Of a stretch of DNA of 64,000 nt, positions 28,150-39,457 are shown in pieces. A program made the position numbers and the translations under genes. The DNA comes from DSNY01 sp040752195. Its GTDB lineage: Bacteria; Pseudomonadota; Gammaproteobacteria; Burkholderiales; Burkholderiaceae_F. The DNA lies in contig JBFMFC010000005.1 of assembly GCA_040752195.1 (NCBI GenBank), forward strand, positions 62,001 through 126,000. Reading direction: 5' to 3'. The notes beneath the pieces were generated by a model, which saw only the letters and a program-made list of their open reading frames with translations, was not told where the DNA came from and searched no databases. The first letter of the stretch is position 1, and each line of letters begins with the position of its first letter.

Positions 28150-28605
28150 TCACTGCGTCTTGCACTCCAGGTCGTAGTCCTCCTGCGCGCGGCGCATCGC
28201 CAGTTCGGCCGAGGCGCGCTGCTGCGGCGAGGCCGTCTCGAGGTCGCGCCGCGCATAGTTCACGCGCGTGGCCAGTTCGCGGCACAGCGCGTCCTTGTTG
28301 ACCGCCACGGCGCGTGCCGGCGTCGGCGTGCGCTCCACGCGCACGGTGCGCGGCGCATCCTTGCGTTCCGCCGGTGCGCCCTTGGCGTCGGCTTCGACCG
28401 GCTGCGACGTGTCGACCGCACGGCTTCTCTTCGTTCCGGGCGGGCAGGTCTCGTTCGAGTAGGTGACGCGGCCGGCGGCGTCTTCGCAGCGCTGCACGTT
28501 GTTGGCAAATGCCGCAGGCGCGGCAAGCAGACAGGCGAGGGCGGCGATCGCACCGAAGGCCGGGCGGCGTTTCCCGGGGCGGATCCGTTCGTTGGCGCAC
28601 AGCAT
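28150..28605 (-). CDS. DUF4124-like periplasmic protein (copy 1)
   Basis: A 151-residue protein with a signal peptide (hydrophobic residues about 18-34, cleavage after AFA) and a DUF4124-type segment (QRCEDAAGRVTYSNETCPPGT). A Lys/Ala/Thr-rich linker follows, then a predicted helix ending in a conserved Cys. ATG 28605 has a good Shine-Dalgarno (AGGGAG). Function unknown; the family is common in the periplasm of Gammaproteobacteria and Betaproteobacteria. It is paralogous to the next gene and lies 130 bases downstream of it on the same strand. Confidence 0.72.
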   Translation of the reverse strand: MLCANERIRPGKRRPAFGAIAALACLLAAPAAFANNVQRCEDAAGRVTYSNETCPPGTKRSRAVDTSQPVEADAKGAPAERKDAPRTVRVERTPTPARAVAVNKDALCRELATRVNYARRDLETASPQQRASAELAMRRAQEDYDLECKTQ

Positions 28606-28735
28606 TTTGATCTCCCTGGGCGCTGACCTGCCCGGCTGCTGATGAAACCAGTCTAGCCCGCCATCGGCACTCGCGGCGGCGCGGCGCGCTTCGTCCTGAC
28701 GGACGGGTCGGCACAGCGGATCCGGTCGCACAGGC

Positions 28736-29194
28736 TCAGCCTCGGCGGCATTGCAGCTCGTACTGCTCTTCGGCACGCCGCGCCTTGCGCTCGGCATCGG
28801 CGCGCCTGGCGAGGGTGGCGCGCGCCAGCGCATCCTTCGCCTGCTCGAGCCGCAACGCGAGCTTGCGGCACTCGCGCGCCTTCGCCTCGTCCTTCTTCGC
28901 GCTCGCCTGCCGTTGCTTGTCGGCGCGCGCTTCTTCGGCCTTGCGCTCGCGCTCGATGCGGTCGAGCTCGCGCGCGTCGCGCTGCGCGCGCTCGCGCGCG
29001 GCCTTTGCATCGTCGGCATCCGGCGCCGCGCCCGGCGCCAGCGTACGGGCCGATTGTGTGCCCGGCGGGCAGGGTCCGTTCGAGTAGGTGACCGTGCCCC
29101 CGCCTTCGCAGCGCTGGATCGCCTGCCCGTGCGCGGCGCCGGCGGCGAGCAACACGGCGCAGCAGGCCAGCGCCGGACGAAGCAGGGTCTGCAT
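28736..29194 (-). CDS. DUF4124-like periplasmic protein with coiled coil (copy 2)
   Basis: A 152-residue protein with a signal peptide (about residues 8-23, cleavage near AHG) and the segment QRCEGGGTVTYSNGPCPPGT, which matches copy 1 closely. From about residue 60 it is an uninterrupted charged helix rich in Ala, Arg, Glu and Lys, probably a coiled coil, ending with a Cys near the C-terminus as in copy 1. No Shine-Dalgarno is visible; TACACT ends 8 bases before the ATG, so the mRNA might be leaderless. Function unknown. Confidence 0.7.
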   Translation of the reverse strand: MQTLLRPALACCAVLLAAGAAHGQAIQRCEGGGTVTYSNGPCPPGTQSARTLAPGAAPDADDAKAARERAQRDARELDRIERERKAEEARADKQRQASAKKDEAKARECRKLALRLEQAKDALARATLARRADAERKARRAEEQYELQCRRG

Positions 29195-29226
29195 GGGCGG
29201 CAGTGTAGGCGCGGCTGCGCGTGCGC

Positions 29227-30626
<1,400 letters not shown>

Positions 30627-30630
<4 letters not shown>

Positions 30631-31022
30631 CCCGGGCGCTCCGCGCGGCGCCGTCGCGCCGCCAGCTTGAACGGGCGCAGATAGACGATCGCCGCAGTGA
30701 AGAACGTCGCCGCGAGCGCGAGCTCGATCCACGCGAGCGTCGAGTACGGCGCCGGCTCGAACGCGCGCACCGCCGCTTCGGCCACGTACAGCAAAACGAT
30801 CAACGTGGCCCACTGGAAGGCGGCGGCGTCTGCGCGAACGAGCCCGCGCATCGGCGCGAGCAGCGGCAAGACCTTGAGCACGAGCCACGAGCCGCCCGGG
30901 CGCAGCGGCGCGAGCCAGAGCTCCCACAGCACGCACAACGCCGCGAGCGCGAACCACGCGCCGATGGCGACGCGTCGAGCGCCGCGCTGCGCGTTCGTGA
31001 CCGCGGGCAGGGCGCCGCTCAT
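30627..31022 (-). CDS. DUF2069 membrane protein
   Basis: A 131-residue protein with about four hydrophobic helices and a basic C-terminal tail (KLAARRRRAER). KVLPLLAPMRGLVR matches DUF2069, a family usually found next to wrbA and yihY in Betaproteobacteria and Gammaproteobacteria, as here. Function unknown. It overlaps wrbA at one end and the FAD oxidoreductase at the other by 4 bases each, so the three are one operon. Confidence 0.82.
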
Positions 31023-31612
31023 CCGCGCAGCCTCAGCGCGGTCGAGGCGAGCCGGCGACCGAGCGCGATCGCGAGCCGCTTTTCCTCGTCGGTCAGCGTC
31101 TGTGGCGGGCCGTCGGGGCGAGCGTGGTGGCTCGCGCCGTACGGGCCGCCGCCGCTCGCGGTGGTCGACACGTCGCGCTCGGTGTACGGCAGCCCGAGCA
31201 GCAGCATGCCGTGGTGCAGTAGCGGCAGCATCATCGTGAGCAGCGTCGACTCCTGCCCGCCGTGCAGGCTGCTCGTCGACGTGAACACGCACGCGGGTTT
31301 GCCGGCGAGCGCTCCCGCGAGCCACAGTCCGCTCGTCGAGTCGAGAAAGAATTTCAGCGGCGCGGCCATGTTGCCGAAGCGCGTCGGCGAACCGAGCGCG
31401 AGCCCTTCGCACTCCTCGAGGTCGCGCAGCTCCGCGTACGGTGCGCCGTCCGGCGGAACGGCAGGCGCGCTGCGCTCGGTGACCGGCGCCACCGGCGGCA
31501 CCGTGCGCATCCGCGCGTGCGTCCCGGCCACGCTGTCGATGCCCTGCGCGATGCACTCGGCGAGCCGCCGGGTGGCGCCGTGGCGGCTGTAATAGAGCAC
31601 GAGAATGTCCAA
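31019..31612 (-). CDS. wrbA: NAD(P)H:quinone oxidoreductase WrbA
   Basis: A 197-residue flavodoxin-fold protein. The FMN phosphate loop is YYSRHGATRRLA; GLALGSPTRFGNMAAPLKFFLDST and CVFTSTSSLHGGQESTLLTMMLPLLHHGML are WrbA signatures. It performs two-electron reduction of quinones and protects against oxidative stress. The start codon is TTG at 31612; no in-frame ATG or GTG exists between it and the upstream stop, and the family's usual first residues begin right there. The gene diverges from yihY across 72 bases. Confidence 0.9.
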   Translation of the reverse strand: MDILVLYYSRHGATRRLAECIAQGIDSVAGTHARMRTVPPVAPVTERSAPAVPPDGAPYAELRDLEECEGLALGSPTRFGNMAAPLKFFLDSTSGLWLAGALAGKPACVFTSTSSLHGGQESTLLTMMLPLLHHGMLLLGLPYTERDVSTTASGGGPYGASHHARPDGPPQTLTDEEKRLAIALGRRLASTALRLRG

Positions 31613-31684
31613 GTCGATCCGACGCTCGCTAGTATCCGGTGCGGATTATGCTGAAACGGCCCGCGTGAGGTCCGGCCCGCACCG

Positions 31685-32929
31685 ATGACGACAAAGCGCT
31701 GGCAGCGCGCCGGCCCGCTCTTCGAACAGGCGCGCGACGTGCTCGAGTTCGCCGCGCAGCGCGCGCGCGAGATGCGGCTGTCGCAGGTGGCCGGCAGCCT
31801 GACCTTCACGACGGTGCTGGCGCTGGTCCCGCTGCTGGCCGTCGCGCTGTCGATCTTCGCGACCTTCCCGCTGTTCGGCGAGTTCCGTGCGGCGCTCGAG
31901 AAAAACCTGCTGCGCGAGCTGTTGCCCGAGCAGTACGCCGCGCAATTGCTGCGCTACCTGGGCAACTTCGCCGCGAAGGCCACGCAACTGACCGCCTACG
32001 GGCTGCTCTTCCTCGCGGCCACGGCGATGCTGATGATCCACACGGTCGAACGGGCGCTGAACGAGCTCTGGCTCGTGCAGCAGCAGCGCCCGTGGACGCA
32101 GCGAATCGTCATCTACTGGACGTTGATCACGCTGGGGCCGCTTTTGATCGGCGCGAGCCTCGCAGCGACGTCCTATCTGCTGTCGGCTTCGGCGGGACTC
32201 GTGCAGCAGCTCCCGGGGCTGCTGCGTGCAGCGCTGGACCTTCTGCCGCTGGTCGTCAGCGGGCTCGCATACGCGGCGCTGTACGTGCTGGTGCCGAACC
32301 GCAAGGTCCGTTGGCGCGACGCGCTGATCGGCGGCTTTTCCGCCGCGCTGGTCGGAGAGGTGATCCGTGAAGGTTTTGCCGCCTACATCCGCACCGGAAC
32401 CGTGGCGACGATCTACGGCGCGTTCGCCGCGGTGCCGCTGTTTCTGCTGTGGGTGTACCTGGCCTGGTTCGTTGTGTTGTTCGGCGCGGCGATCGCCGCG
32501 ACGCTGCCGATGCTGCGCACGACGCGCTTCGCCGACGAGCGGCGCGCCGGCAACCGCTTCGTCACGGCGGTCGCGTTGCTGCGCGCGCTGTACGACGGCC
32601 ATCGGCGCGGCGGCGAGGCGGCGCGCATCGACACCGAGACGCTCGCGCGCGCGGTGCGGCTGTTTCCCGAGGAAGCGGAGCGGTTGCTGGGCGAGCTGGA
32701 GCGCCTGAACTACATCGCTCGGCTCGAGGGAGTCAACGCCGGACGCTGGATGCTTGTCTGCGATCCCGAACGAACCGATCTCGTGGAAGTTTTCAAGCGT
32801 TTTGCGGTCGACCCGGCCAATACGCTCGTCGTGCGCGACGACGCGGTCCTGGGCGCTTGGATGAAGCGCGCGCTCGAAGCCGACTGGCTGCGCGCGCCGA
32901 TCAGTCGCGTCTTTGCCGGCGGCGCCTGA
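31685..32929 (+). CDS. YihY/BrkB-family inner-membrane protein
   Basis: A 414-residue protein with about six membrane helices in residues 30-280 (LSQVAGSLTFTTVLALVPLLAVALSIF; AAVPLFLLWVYLAWFVVLFGA). The family signature G-S-L-(T/A)-(F/Y)-(T/Y)-x-x-L-A-L-V-P is present. The soluble C-terminus (about 290-414) looks like a winged-helix domain, common in betaproteobacterial members. Once annotated as RNase BN by mistake, the family is now regarded as membrane proteins of uncertain role. It converges on the DUF1850 gene with only 4 bases between. Confidence 0.88.
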   Translation: MTTKRWQRAGPLFEQARDVLEFAAQRAREMRLSQVAGSLTFTTVLALVPLLAVALSIFATFPLFGEFRAALEKNLLRELLPEQYAAQLLRYLGNFAAKATQLTAYGLLFLAATAMLMIHTVERALNELWLVQQQRPWTQRIVIYWTLITLGPLLIGASLAATSYLLSASAGLVQQLPGLLRAALDLLPLVVSGLAYAALYVLVPNRKVRWRDALIGGFSAALVGEVIREGFAAYIRTGTVATIYGAFAAVPLFLLWVYLAWFVVLFGAAIAATLPMLRTTRFADERRAGNRFVTAVALLRALYDGHRRGGEAARIDTETLARAVRLFPEEAERLLGELERLNYIARLEGVNAGRWMLVCDPERTDLVEVFKRFAVDPANTLVVRDDAVLGAWMKRALEADWLRAPISRVFAGGA

Positions 32930-32933
32930 GCAG

Positions 32934-33311
32934 TCAGGGCCGGCAGGCCGCGAGCGTCACCGTGCCGGCGGGCGGCCCGATCAGCTCGGCGAACGTCCGG
33001 CACCGACCGTCGATGCAGAGCCGGTAGTCGACGCCGAACTCCGAGCGCGCGAGCCGGATCTCACGATGCCAGCGGGCGTCCGGCCGGTAGTGCCACGCAC
33101 CGTCCTGCAGCACGGCGCCGGCCGGGGGCTCCATGCCGGCGCCGCTGCCGCGGATGCGCGCGCCGGACAGATACAGCCACTCGCCCGCGACCACGTAGTC
33201 CTCTTCCCAGAGCACTTTCTCGACGGTGTGCTGCCAGGCGAGCGTGAAAGCCGTCGCCGGAACCGCGACGCGGAGGGTGCCCGCGACGAGACAGACGGCA
33301 AGCGCGGCCAT
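32934..33311 (-). CDS. DUF1850 protein associated with the TRAP transporter
   Basis: A 125-residue protein with a signal peptide or N-terminal anchor (AALAVCLVAGTLRVAVPA) and a single small domain (FTLAWQHTVEKVLWEEDYVV; RGSGAGMEPPAGAV; two Cys in LCIDGRCRTF). DUF1850 proteins are almost always encoded next to TAXI-type TRAP permeases, as here, and may assist ligand handling, but their role is unknown. ATG 33311 is chosen because it lies 4 bases after the permease stop; an earlier in-frame ATG at 33362 would overlap the permease. Confidence 0.78.
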   Translation of the reverse strand: MAALAVCLVAGTLRVAVPATAFTLAWQHTVEKVLWEEDYVVAGEWLYLSGARIRGSGAGMEPPAGAVLQDGAWHYRPDARWHREIRLARSEFGVDYRLCIDGRCRTFAELIGPPAGTVTLAACRP

Positions 33312-33315
33312 CGGC

Positions 33316-35346
<2,031 letters not shown>

Positions 35347-35361
35347 CTGTTTCCGGCGCAG

Positions 35362-35394
35362 AAAAAGCGATGGCACAGCGGGCGCTGTGCCATC
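35362..35394 (-). terminator. Intrinsic terminator between the TAXI gene and the TRAP permease
   Basis: Read on the minus strand, a 12-bp perfect stem (plus-strand arms 35369-35380 and 35383-35394) with a two-base loop is followed by GC and five T residues (35366-35362). It sits 23 bases after the binding-protein stop and 15 bases before the permease start. Partial readthrough would give more binding protein than permease, a known need in binding-protein transporters. Confidence 0.78.
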
Positions 35395-35417
35395 GTCAGT
35401 CGAGTGCCAAATATCGC

Positions 35418-36383
35418 CTACTTGATCAGGCCGGCTTCACGGTAGTAGCGCTCCGCCCCCGGGTGCAGCGGCACCGGCGGGTTCTTCGGCGCGTCCGCCT
35501 TGCTGATGGCCTTCGCCGCCGAGTGCGCAGCGACCAACTGATCGAGGTTGTCGAACAGCGCCTTGGTCATCGTGTAGACGACGTCCGCCGGCACGCCGTC
35601 GTGCGTGACCAGGAAGTTCTTGATCGTTGCGGTCTGCACCGCAGTGTCCTGGCCGCTGTAGGTGCCCGCCGGGATCACGCCCGGCTGGTAGGCCGGGTCG
35701 CCGATCTTCGCCACCACTTCGGGCGGGATCGCCACCACGCTGATCTTCATCGTGGTCGCCAGGTCGCGGATCGACGCCACCCCCAAGCCGGCCGACTGCA
35801 GCGTCACGTCGAGCTGGCGGTTCTTGATCAGCTCGACCGATTCGCCGAAAGGCAGGTACTCGACCTTGGCGAAGTCTTTGTACGACAGGCCGGCGGCTTT
35901 CAGGATCGCGCGCGCGTTCAGTTCAGTACCCGACCGCGGGGCGCCGACCGAAATGCGCTTGCCTTTCAGGTCGGCGAGCGTCTTGATGCCGGAATCCGCG
36001 CTGGCGACGATCTGGATGTAGTTGGAATAGATGCCGGCCACCGTGCGCAGCTTCTTCAGCGGCGTCTTGAAGCCCGCATCCTCGACGCCGTTCCAGGCGT
36101 CGGACAACGAATCGCCGAGCGTGAAGGCGATCTCGCCGCGACCGGCCTGCAGCAGGTTCAGATTCTCGACCGACGCCTTGGTCGCCTGCACCTGGACCTT
36201 GGCGTCCGGCATCGCTTTGCTGTAGATCTGGCTGAGCGCCACGCCGAGCGGGTAATAAACGCCCGCCTGACCGCCGGTCAGGATGTTGATGAACTTCTGC
36301 TGGGCGTTCGCCCCGACGCTGGCCGCGCACAGCGCTGCGGCGGCGAGCACTGAGCGGAACAGGGCCGAACGGGTCTGTCGCAT
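35418..36383 (-). CDS. TAXI-family TRAP transporter substrate-binding protein
   Basis: A 321-residue periplasmic protein with a signal peptide (about 28 residues, cleavage after GANA). FINILTGGQAGVYYPLGVALSQIYSK is the TAXI signature, and VGAPRSGTELNARAILKAAGL is the second ligand-binding segment. It captures the substrate for the fused TRAP permease encoded next, separated by a terminator hairpin. The ligand is unknown; the family binds glutamate, 2-oxoglutarate and similar compounds. Confidence 0.92.
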   Translation of the reverse strand: MRQTRSALFRSVLAAAALCAASVGANAQQKFINILTGGQAGVYYPLGVALSQIYSKAMPDAKVQVQATKASVENLNLLQAGRGEIAFTLGDSLSDAWNGVEDAGFKTPLKKLRTVAGIYSNYIQIVASADSGIKTLADLKGKRISVGAPRSGTELNARAILKAAGLSYKDFAKVEYLPFGESVELIKNRQLDVTLQSAGLGVASIRDLATTMKISVVAIPPEVVAKIGDPAYQPGVIPAGTYSGQDTAVQTATIKNFLVTHDGVPADVVYTMTKALFDNLDQLVAAHSAAKAISKADAPKNPPVPLHPGAERYYREAGLIK

Positions 36384-36509
36384 GGTGCGGTCTCCTCTGA
36401 ACGGGTTTGGAAAGAATCGTCGCGTGCGATTCGTTGCCGAAAGTATAGGGGCGGGCGCGTGGCGTCGGTGGCGTGACTGTCCGGACGGCAGTCGCGCGAG
36501 CGGCCCGGT

Positions 36510-37145
36510 TTACGCGGGGGCAACCGAAATCACCAGTGCCGCTGCAGCGAGCACGAGTGCACCGGCGACGCGGTCGGTCCATTGCACGTAGCGTGGATCG
36601 GTCGCGAGGTGCGCAGCGCGCGAGGCCAGAAAGCCGTAACCGGCGAGGATGAAGAACTCGGGCACGACCGAGCCCGCCGCGAGCCAGACCATCTGCGAGC
36701 CGATCGGAAGCCGCGGGTCGACGAACTGCGGCAGGATGGCGACGAAGAAGATCAGCGTCTTCGGGTTGGCCAGCTGCAGCGTCAGCCCCGATGCGTACAC
36801 CGACCCCCAGGTCGATCCGCGCGCAGCCCGGTTCGACGCGGTGATCGGCGACGGCTGACCGAACAGCGCGCGCAACCCGAGATACAGCAGATACGCGGCG
36901 CCGATCCACTTGACCGCGAAGAAGAACGTCCGTGATGAAACGAGCACCGCGCCGAGGCTCGTCGCGGAGATCGCGAAATAGACCGCGTTGGCCGACAGGA
37001 TGCCCAGCGTGGCGGGAAGCGAGCGGCGCGCCCCCAGCGTCAGCCCGTACGCGATCACGAGCATCACGGCCGGCCCCGGCGACAGCGACAGCGCCGCCTC
37101 GGTCAGCACGTACAGCCAGTACGTGTCCCAGTTGACTGCGTTCAA
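36510..37145 (-). CDS. LysE/RhtB-family exporter
   Basis: A 211-residue inner-membrane protein with six hydrophobic helices. The family signature SLSPGPAVMLVIAYGLTLGARRSL is near the N-terminus and QLANPKTLIFFVAILPQFVD in the middle. It exports amino acids or related metabolites; the substrate cannot be predicted. It lies 126 bases upstream of the TAXI gene on the same strand and 13 bases downstream of the hydrolase gene. Confidence 0.88.
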   Translation of the reverse strand: MNAVNWDTYWLYVLTEAALSLSPGPAVMLVIAYGLTLGARRSLPATLGILSANAVYFAISATSLGAVLVSSRTFFFAVKWIGAAYLLYLGLRALFGQPSPITASNRAARGSTWGSVYASGLTLQLANPKTLIFFVAILPQFVDPRLPIGSQMVWLAAGSVVPEFFILAGYGFLASRAAHLATDPRYVQWTDRVAGALVLAAAALVISVAPA

Positions 37146-37158
37146 TCGGGCGCGACGT

Positions 37159-37986
37159 TCAGGCCTTGGCCGCGGCGAAGATGCGCGCAGCGAACGATTC
37201 GAGCGCGCGCCGCACGCCTTCCGGGTTCTCGGCCATCATCGCGTGCCCGGTGTCGGGCAGCGTGACGACGGTCTTGTCGGCGATCGCTTCGGCGAGCGGC
37301 TGCGCCGCGCGCGGCGGCGTCATCTGGTCGGCCGCGCCGAGCACGAACAGCGCCGGGCAGCGCAGCGCGCGCGCCGCTTCCAGCCCGCGCGCGTACGCGT
37401 TGCACGCCGCGAAGTCGGTCGGTAGCACGCCGGCGCCGTTGACGCGCGCGATCCGCTGCATCAGCCGCAGGTTCTGCCACACGACGCTGAAGCCCGGCGC
37501 CGGATTGCCCGGTCGCACCGAAAACGGCGCGATCGAAGCGCTGTGCGACCAGACGTTGATCATGTCCATCGCCGCCGGCGGATCGTCGCGCGTGGCCGCG
37601 AGCAGCGCGTCGGACACGCGCATCGGAAACGCGGTCGCGGCGAGCGTCACGCCGGCGACGCGATCGGCGAGCCGCTGCGCCAGTTCGAGCGCGACGAGCG
37701 ATCCCATGCTGTGGCCGACGAGCAGGAAACGCGGATTCGCGAGCGGCGCGAGCGAGCGCGCGACGCGGTCGGCAATGGCTTCGACGCTCGGTTCGGCCGG
37801 TCCGCGGCTGCGACCGTGGCCGGGCAGGTCGAGCGCGAGCACCGCGTAGCCGTGATGCGCGAGATAGCGGCTCTGCAGGATCCAGACGCTGTGGTCGTGT
37901 TGCGCGCCGTGCAGGAACACGATGCACGGCCGCGCCGCCTCGTACGCCTTGCCGCCGGTGTAGGCGTAGAGTCCTTCGAGCACCAT
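37159..37986 (-). CDS. Alpha/beta hydrolase downstream of metY
   Basis: A 275-residue alpha/beta hydrolase. The oxyanion-hole motif is FLHGAQHDHSVW, the nucleophile Ser sits in GHSMGS, a candidate acid Asp in LGAADQMTPP, and the catalytic His in DTGHAMMAENP. The substrate is unknown. At this length and without a MetX lid domain it is not a typical homoserine acetyltransferase, although it overlaps the metY stop by one base (TGATG) and is therefore coupled to it. Confidence 0.85.
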   Translation of the reverse strand: MVLEGLYAYTGGKAYEAARPCIVFLHGAQHDHSVWILQSRYLAHHGYAVLALDLPGHGRSRGPAEPSVEAIADRVARSLAPLANPRFLLVGHSMGSLVALELAQRLADRVAGVTLAATAFPMRVSDALLAATRDDPPAAMDMINVWSHSASIAPFSVRPGNPAPGFSVVWQNLRLMQRIARVNGAGVLPTDFAACNAYARGLEAARALRCPALFVLGAADQMTPPRAAQPLAEAIADKTVVTLPDTGHAMMAENPEGVRRALESFAARIFAAAKA

Positions 37987-39284
37987 CACGCCACCTTCGC
38001 CGCGGCTTTCAGCGCGCGCGCCAGATCGTCGATCAGATCGTCCGGATCCTCGAGTCCGATCGAAAGCCGGATCGTGCCCTGCGTGATGCCGGCGGCGGCG
38101 AGCTCGTCGTCCGGCACGCGAAAGTGCGTCGTCGTTGCCGGGTGGATGACCAGGGACTTCGCGTCGCCGACGTTGGCCAGATGCGAAAAGACCTTCAGCG
38201 ACTCGACGAACCTGCGCCCGGCAGCGCGCGAGCCCTTCAGGTCGAAGCTGAACACGGCCCCGCAGCCGCGCGGCAGCAGGCGCTCGGCGAGGGCGCGGTC
38301 CGGGTGCGTCGGCAGCTCCGGGTAGGCGACGCGCTCGACGTTCGGCTGCGCGGCGAGGAAAGCGACGACCTTGCGCGTATTGGCGACGTGCCGCTGCATT
38401 CGGAGCGGCAGCGTCTCCAACCCCTGCAGGATCAGGAACGCGGTGTGCGGACTCATGCACGCGCCGAAGTCCCGCAGTCCTTCGCGCCGCGCCCGCAGCA
38501 GAAACGGCGCGACCGTGCTCTCTTCGGCGAAGTTCATGCCGTGAAAGCCTTCGTACGGTTCGGTGATCGTCGGGAATCTGCCGCTCGCCGCCCAGTCGAA
38601 CGTGCCGCCGTCGACGAGCAGTCCGCCGATGGCCACGCCATGGCCGCCGAGGAACTTGGTCGCCGAGTGATAGACGAGGTCGGCGCCCAGCTCGAACGGC
38701 TGCATCAGGTACGGCGTCGTGAACGTGCTGTCGACCAGCAGCGGCAGCCCGTGCTCGTGCGCGAGCGCGGCGACGTTCGGGATGTCGAGCACGTCCAGCC
38801 CCGGATTGCCGAGGGTCTCGCCGAACAGCAGGCGCGTGTTCGGCCGGATCGCCGCACGCCAGGCGTCGAGGCGGCGCGGGTCGACGAAAGTCGTCTCGAT
38901 GCCGAAGCGCTTCAACGTGTAGGCGAGCAGGTTGTGCGAGCCGCCGTACAGCGCGCGGCTGGCGACGATGTGCGACCCGGCGCCCATCAGTGTCACGATC
39001 GCCACGTGCAGCGCGGCTTGGCCGCTCGCGGTGGCGATCGCGCCGACGCCTTTCTCGAGCGCGGCGATCCGTTCCTCGAGCACGGCGACCGTCGGGTTCG
39101 AGATCCGCGAATAGACATGCCCGGCGCGTTCCATGTTGAACAGCGACGCCGCATGCTCGGAGTCCTCGAAGCAGAACGAGGTGGAGGCGTAGATCGGCAC
39201 CGCGCGCGCGCCGGTGGCAGGGTCGGGTCGCTGCCCCGCGTGCAGCGTCAGCGTGTCGAAGCCGGGATATTTCGGGCCACTCAT
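37986..39284 (-). CDS. metY: O-acetylhomoserine sulfhydrylase MetY
   Basis: A 432-residue PLP enzyme of the Cys/Met metabolism family. The cofactor Lys is in HSATKFLGGHG, and LTLHAGQRPDPATGARAVPIY, SRISNPT and GSHIVASRALYGGSHNLL fit the MetY rather than the shorter MetZ group. It makes homocysteine from O-acetylhomoserine and sulfide. It diverges from pip across a 173-base region that holds two strong palindromes. No SAM or SAH riboswitch was recognised upstream. Confidence 0.92.
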   Translation of the reverse strand: MSGPKYPGFDTLTLHAGQRPDPATGARAVPIYASTSFCFEDSEHAASLFNMERAGHVYSRISNPTVAVLEERIAALEKGVGAIATASGQAALHVAIVTLMGAGSHIVASRALYGGSHNLLAYTLKRFGIETTFVDPRRLDAWRAAIRPNTRLLFGETLGNPGLDVLDIPNVAALAHEHGLPLLVDSTFTTPYLMQPFELGADLVYHSATKFLGGHGVAIGGLLVDGGTFDWAASGRFPTITEPYEGFHGMNFAEESTVAPFLLRARREGLRDFGACMSPHTAFLILQGLETLPLRMQRHVANTRKVVAFLAAQPNVERVAYPELPTHPDRALAERLLPRGCGAVFSFDLKGSRAAGRRFVESLKVFSHLANVGDAKSLVIHPATTTHFRVPDDELAAAGITQGTIRLSIGLEDPDDLIDDLARALKAAAKVA

Positions 39285-39363
39285 CGGATCGTCGCTTCGG
39301 TTCGGGAGTCAGGGCGTCAAGGCGGGTCGGCTGCCGCACGATCGTTCACGTGGCTAGAGGAGC

Positions 39364-39390
39364 ACGAGGGGACCAGCCGAGTCCCCTCGT
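39364..39390. repeat. 10-bp perfect inverted repeat in the metY-pip intergenic region
   Basis: ACGAGGGGAC (39364-39373) and GTCCCCTCGT (39381-39390) are exact reverse complements with a 7-base loop. Neither strand shows a following T-run. It lies between divergent genes, so it could be a regulator operator or a structured 5' leader for either gene. Confidence 0.5.
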
Positions 39391-39407
39391 TCCAAATCTT
39401 GCGGCTT

Positions 39408-39446
39408 TGCCGCCGGAGCCGCGGCAACGCCGCGGCTCCGGCGGCA
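39408..39446. repeat. 18-bp perfect palindrome directly upstream of pip
   Basis: Positions 39408-39425 and 39429-39446 are perfect 18-bp complements around an AAC loop, an unusually long and stable hairpin (17 of 18 pairs if terminal T:A is excluded are mostly G:C). It ends 11 bases before the chosen pip start and runs into CATAAT (39444-39449), a possible -10 box. It could block readthrough, bind a regulator, or be a mobile palindrome. Confidence 0.6.
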
Positions 39447-39457
39447 TAATGCCACGC

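Noticed and set aside
37159..37986. The alpha/beta hydrolase as homoserine O-acetyltransferase (MetX) for metY
   Set aside because: It is about 100 residues shorter than MetX and lacks its lid domain; only adjacency supports it.
39285..39363. A SAM- or SAH-responsive riboswitch before metY
   Set aside because: No conserved core or pairing pattern was recognised in the leader on the minus strand.
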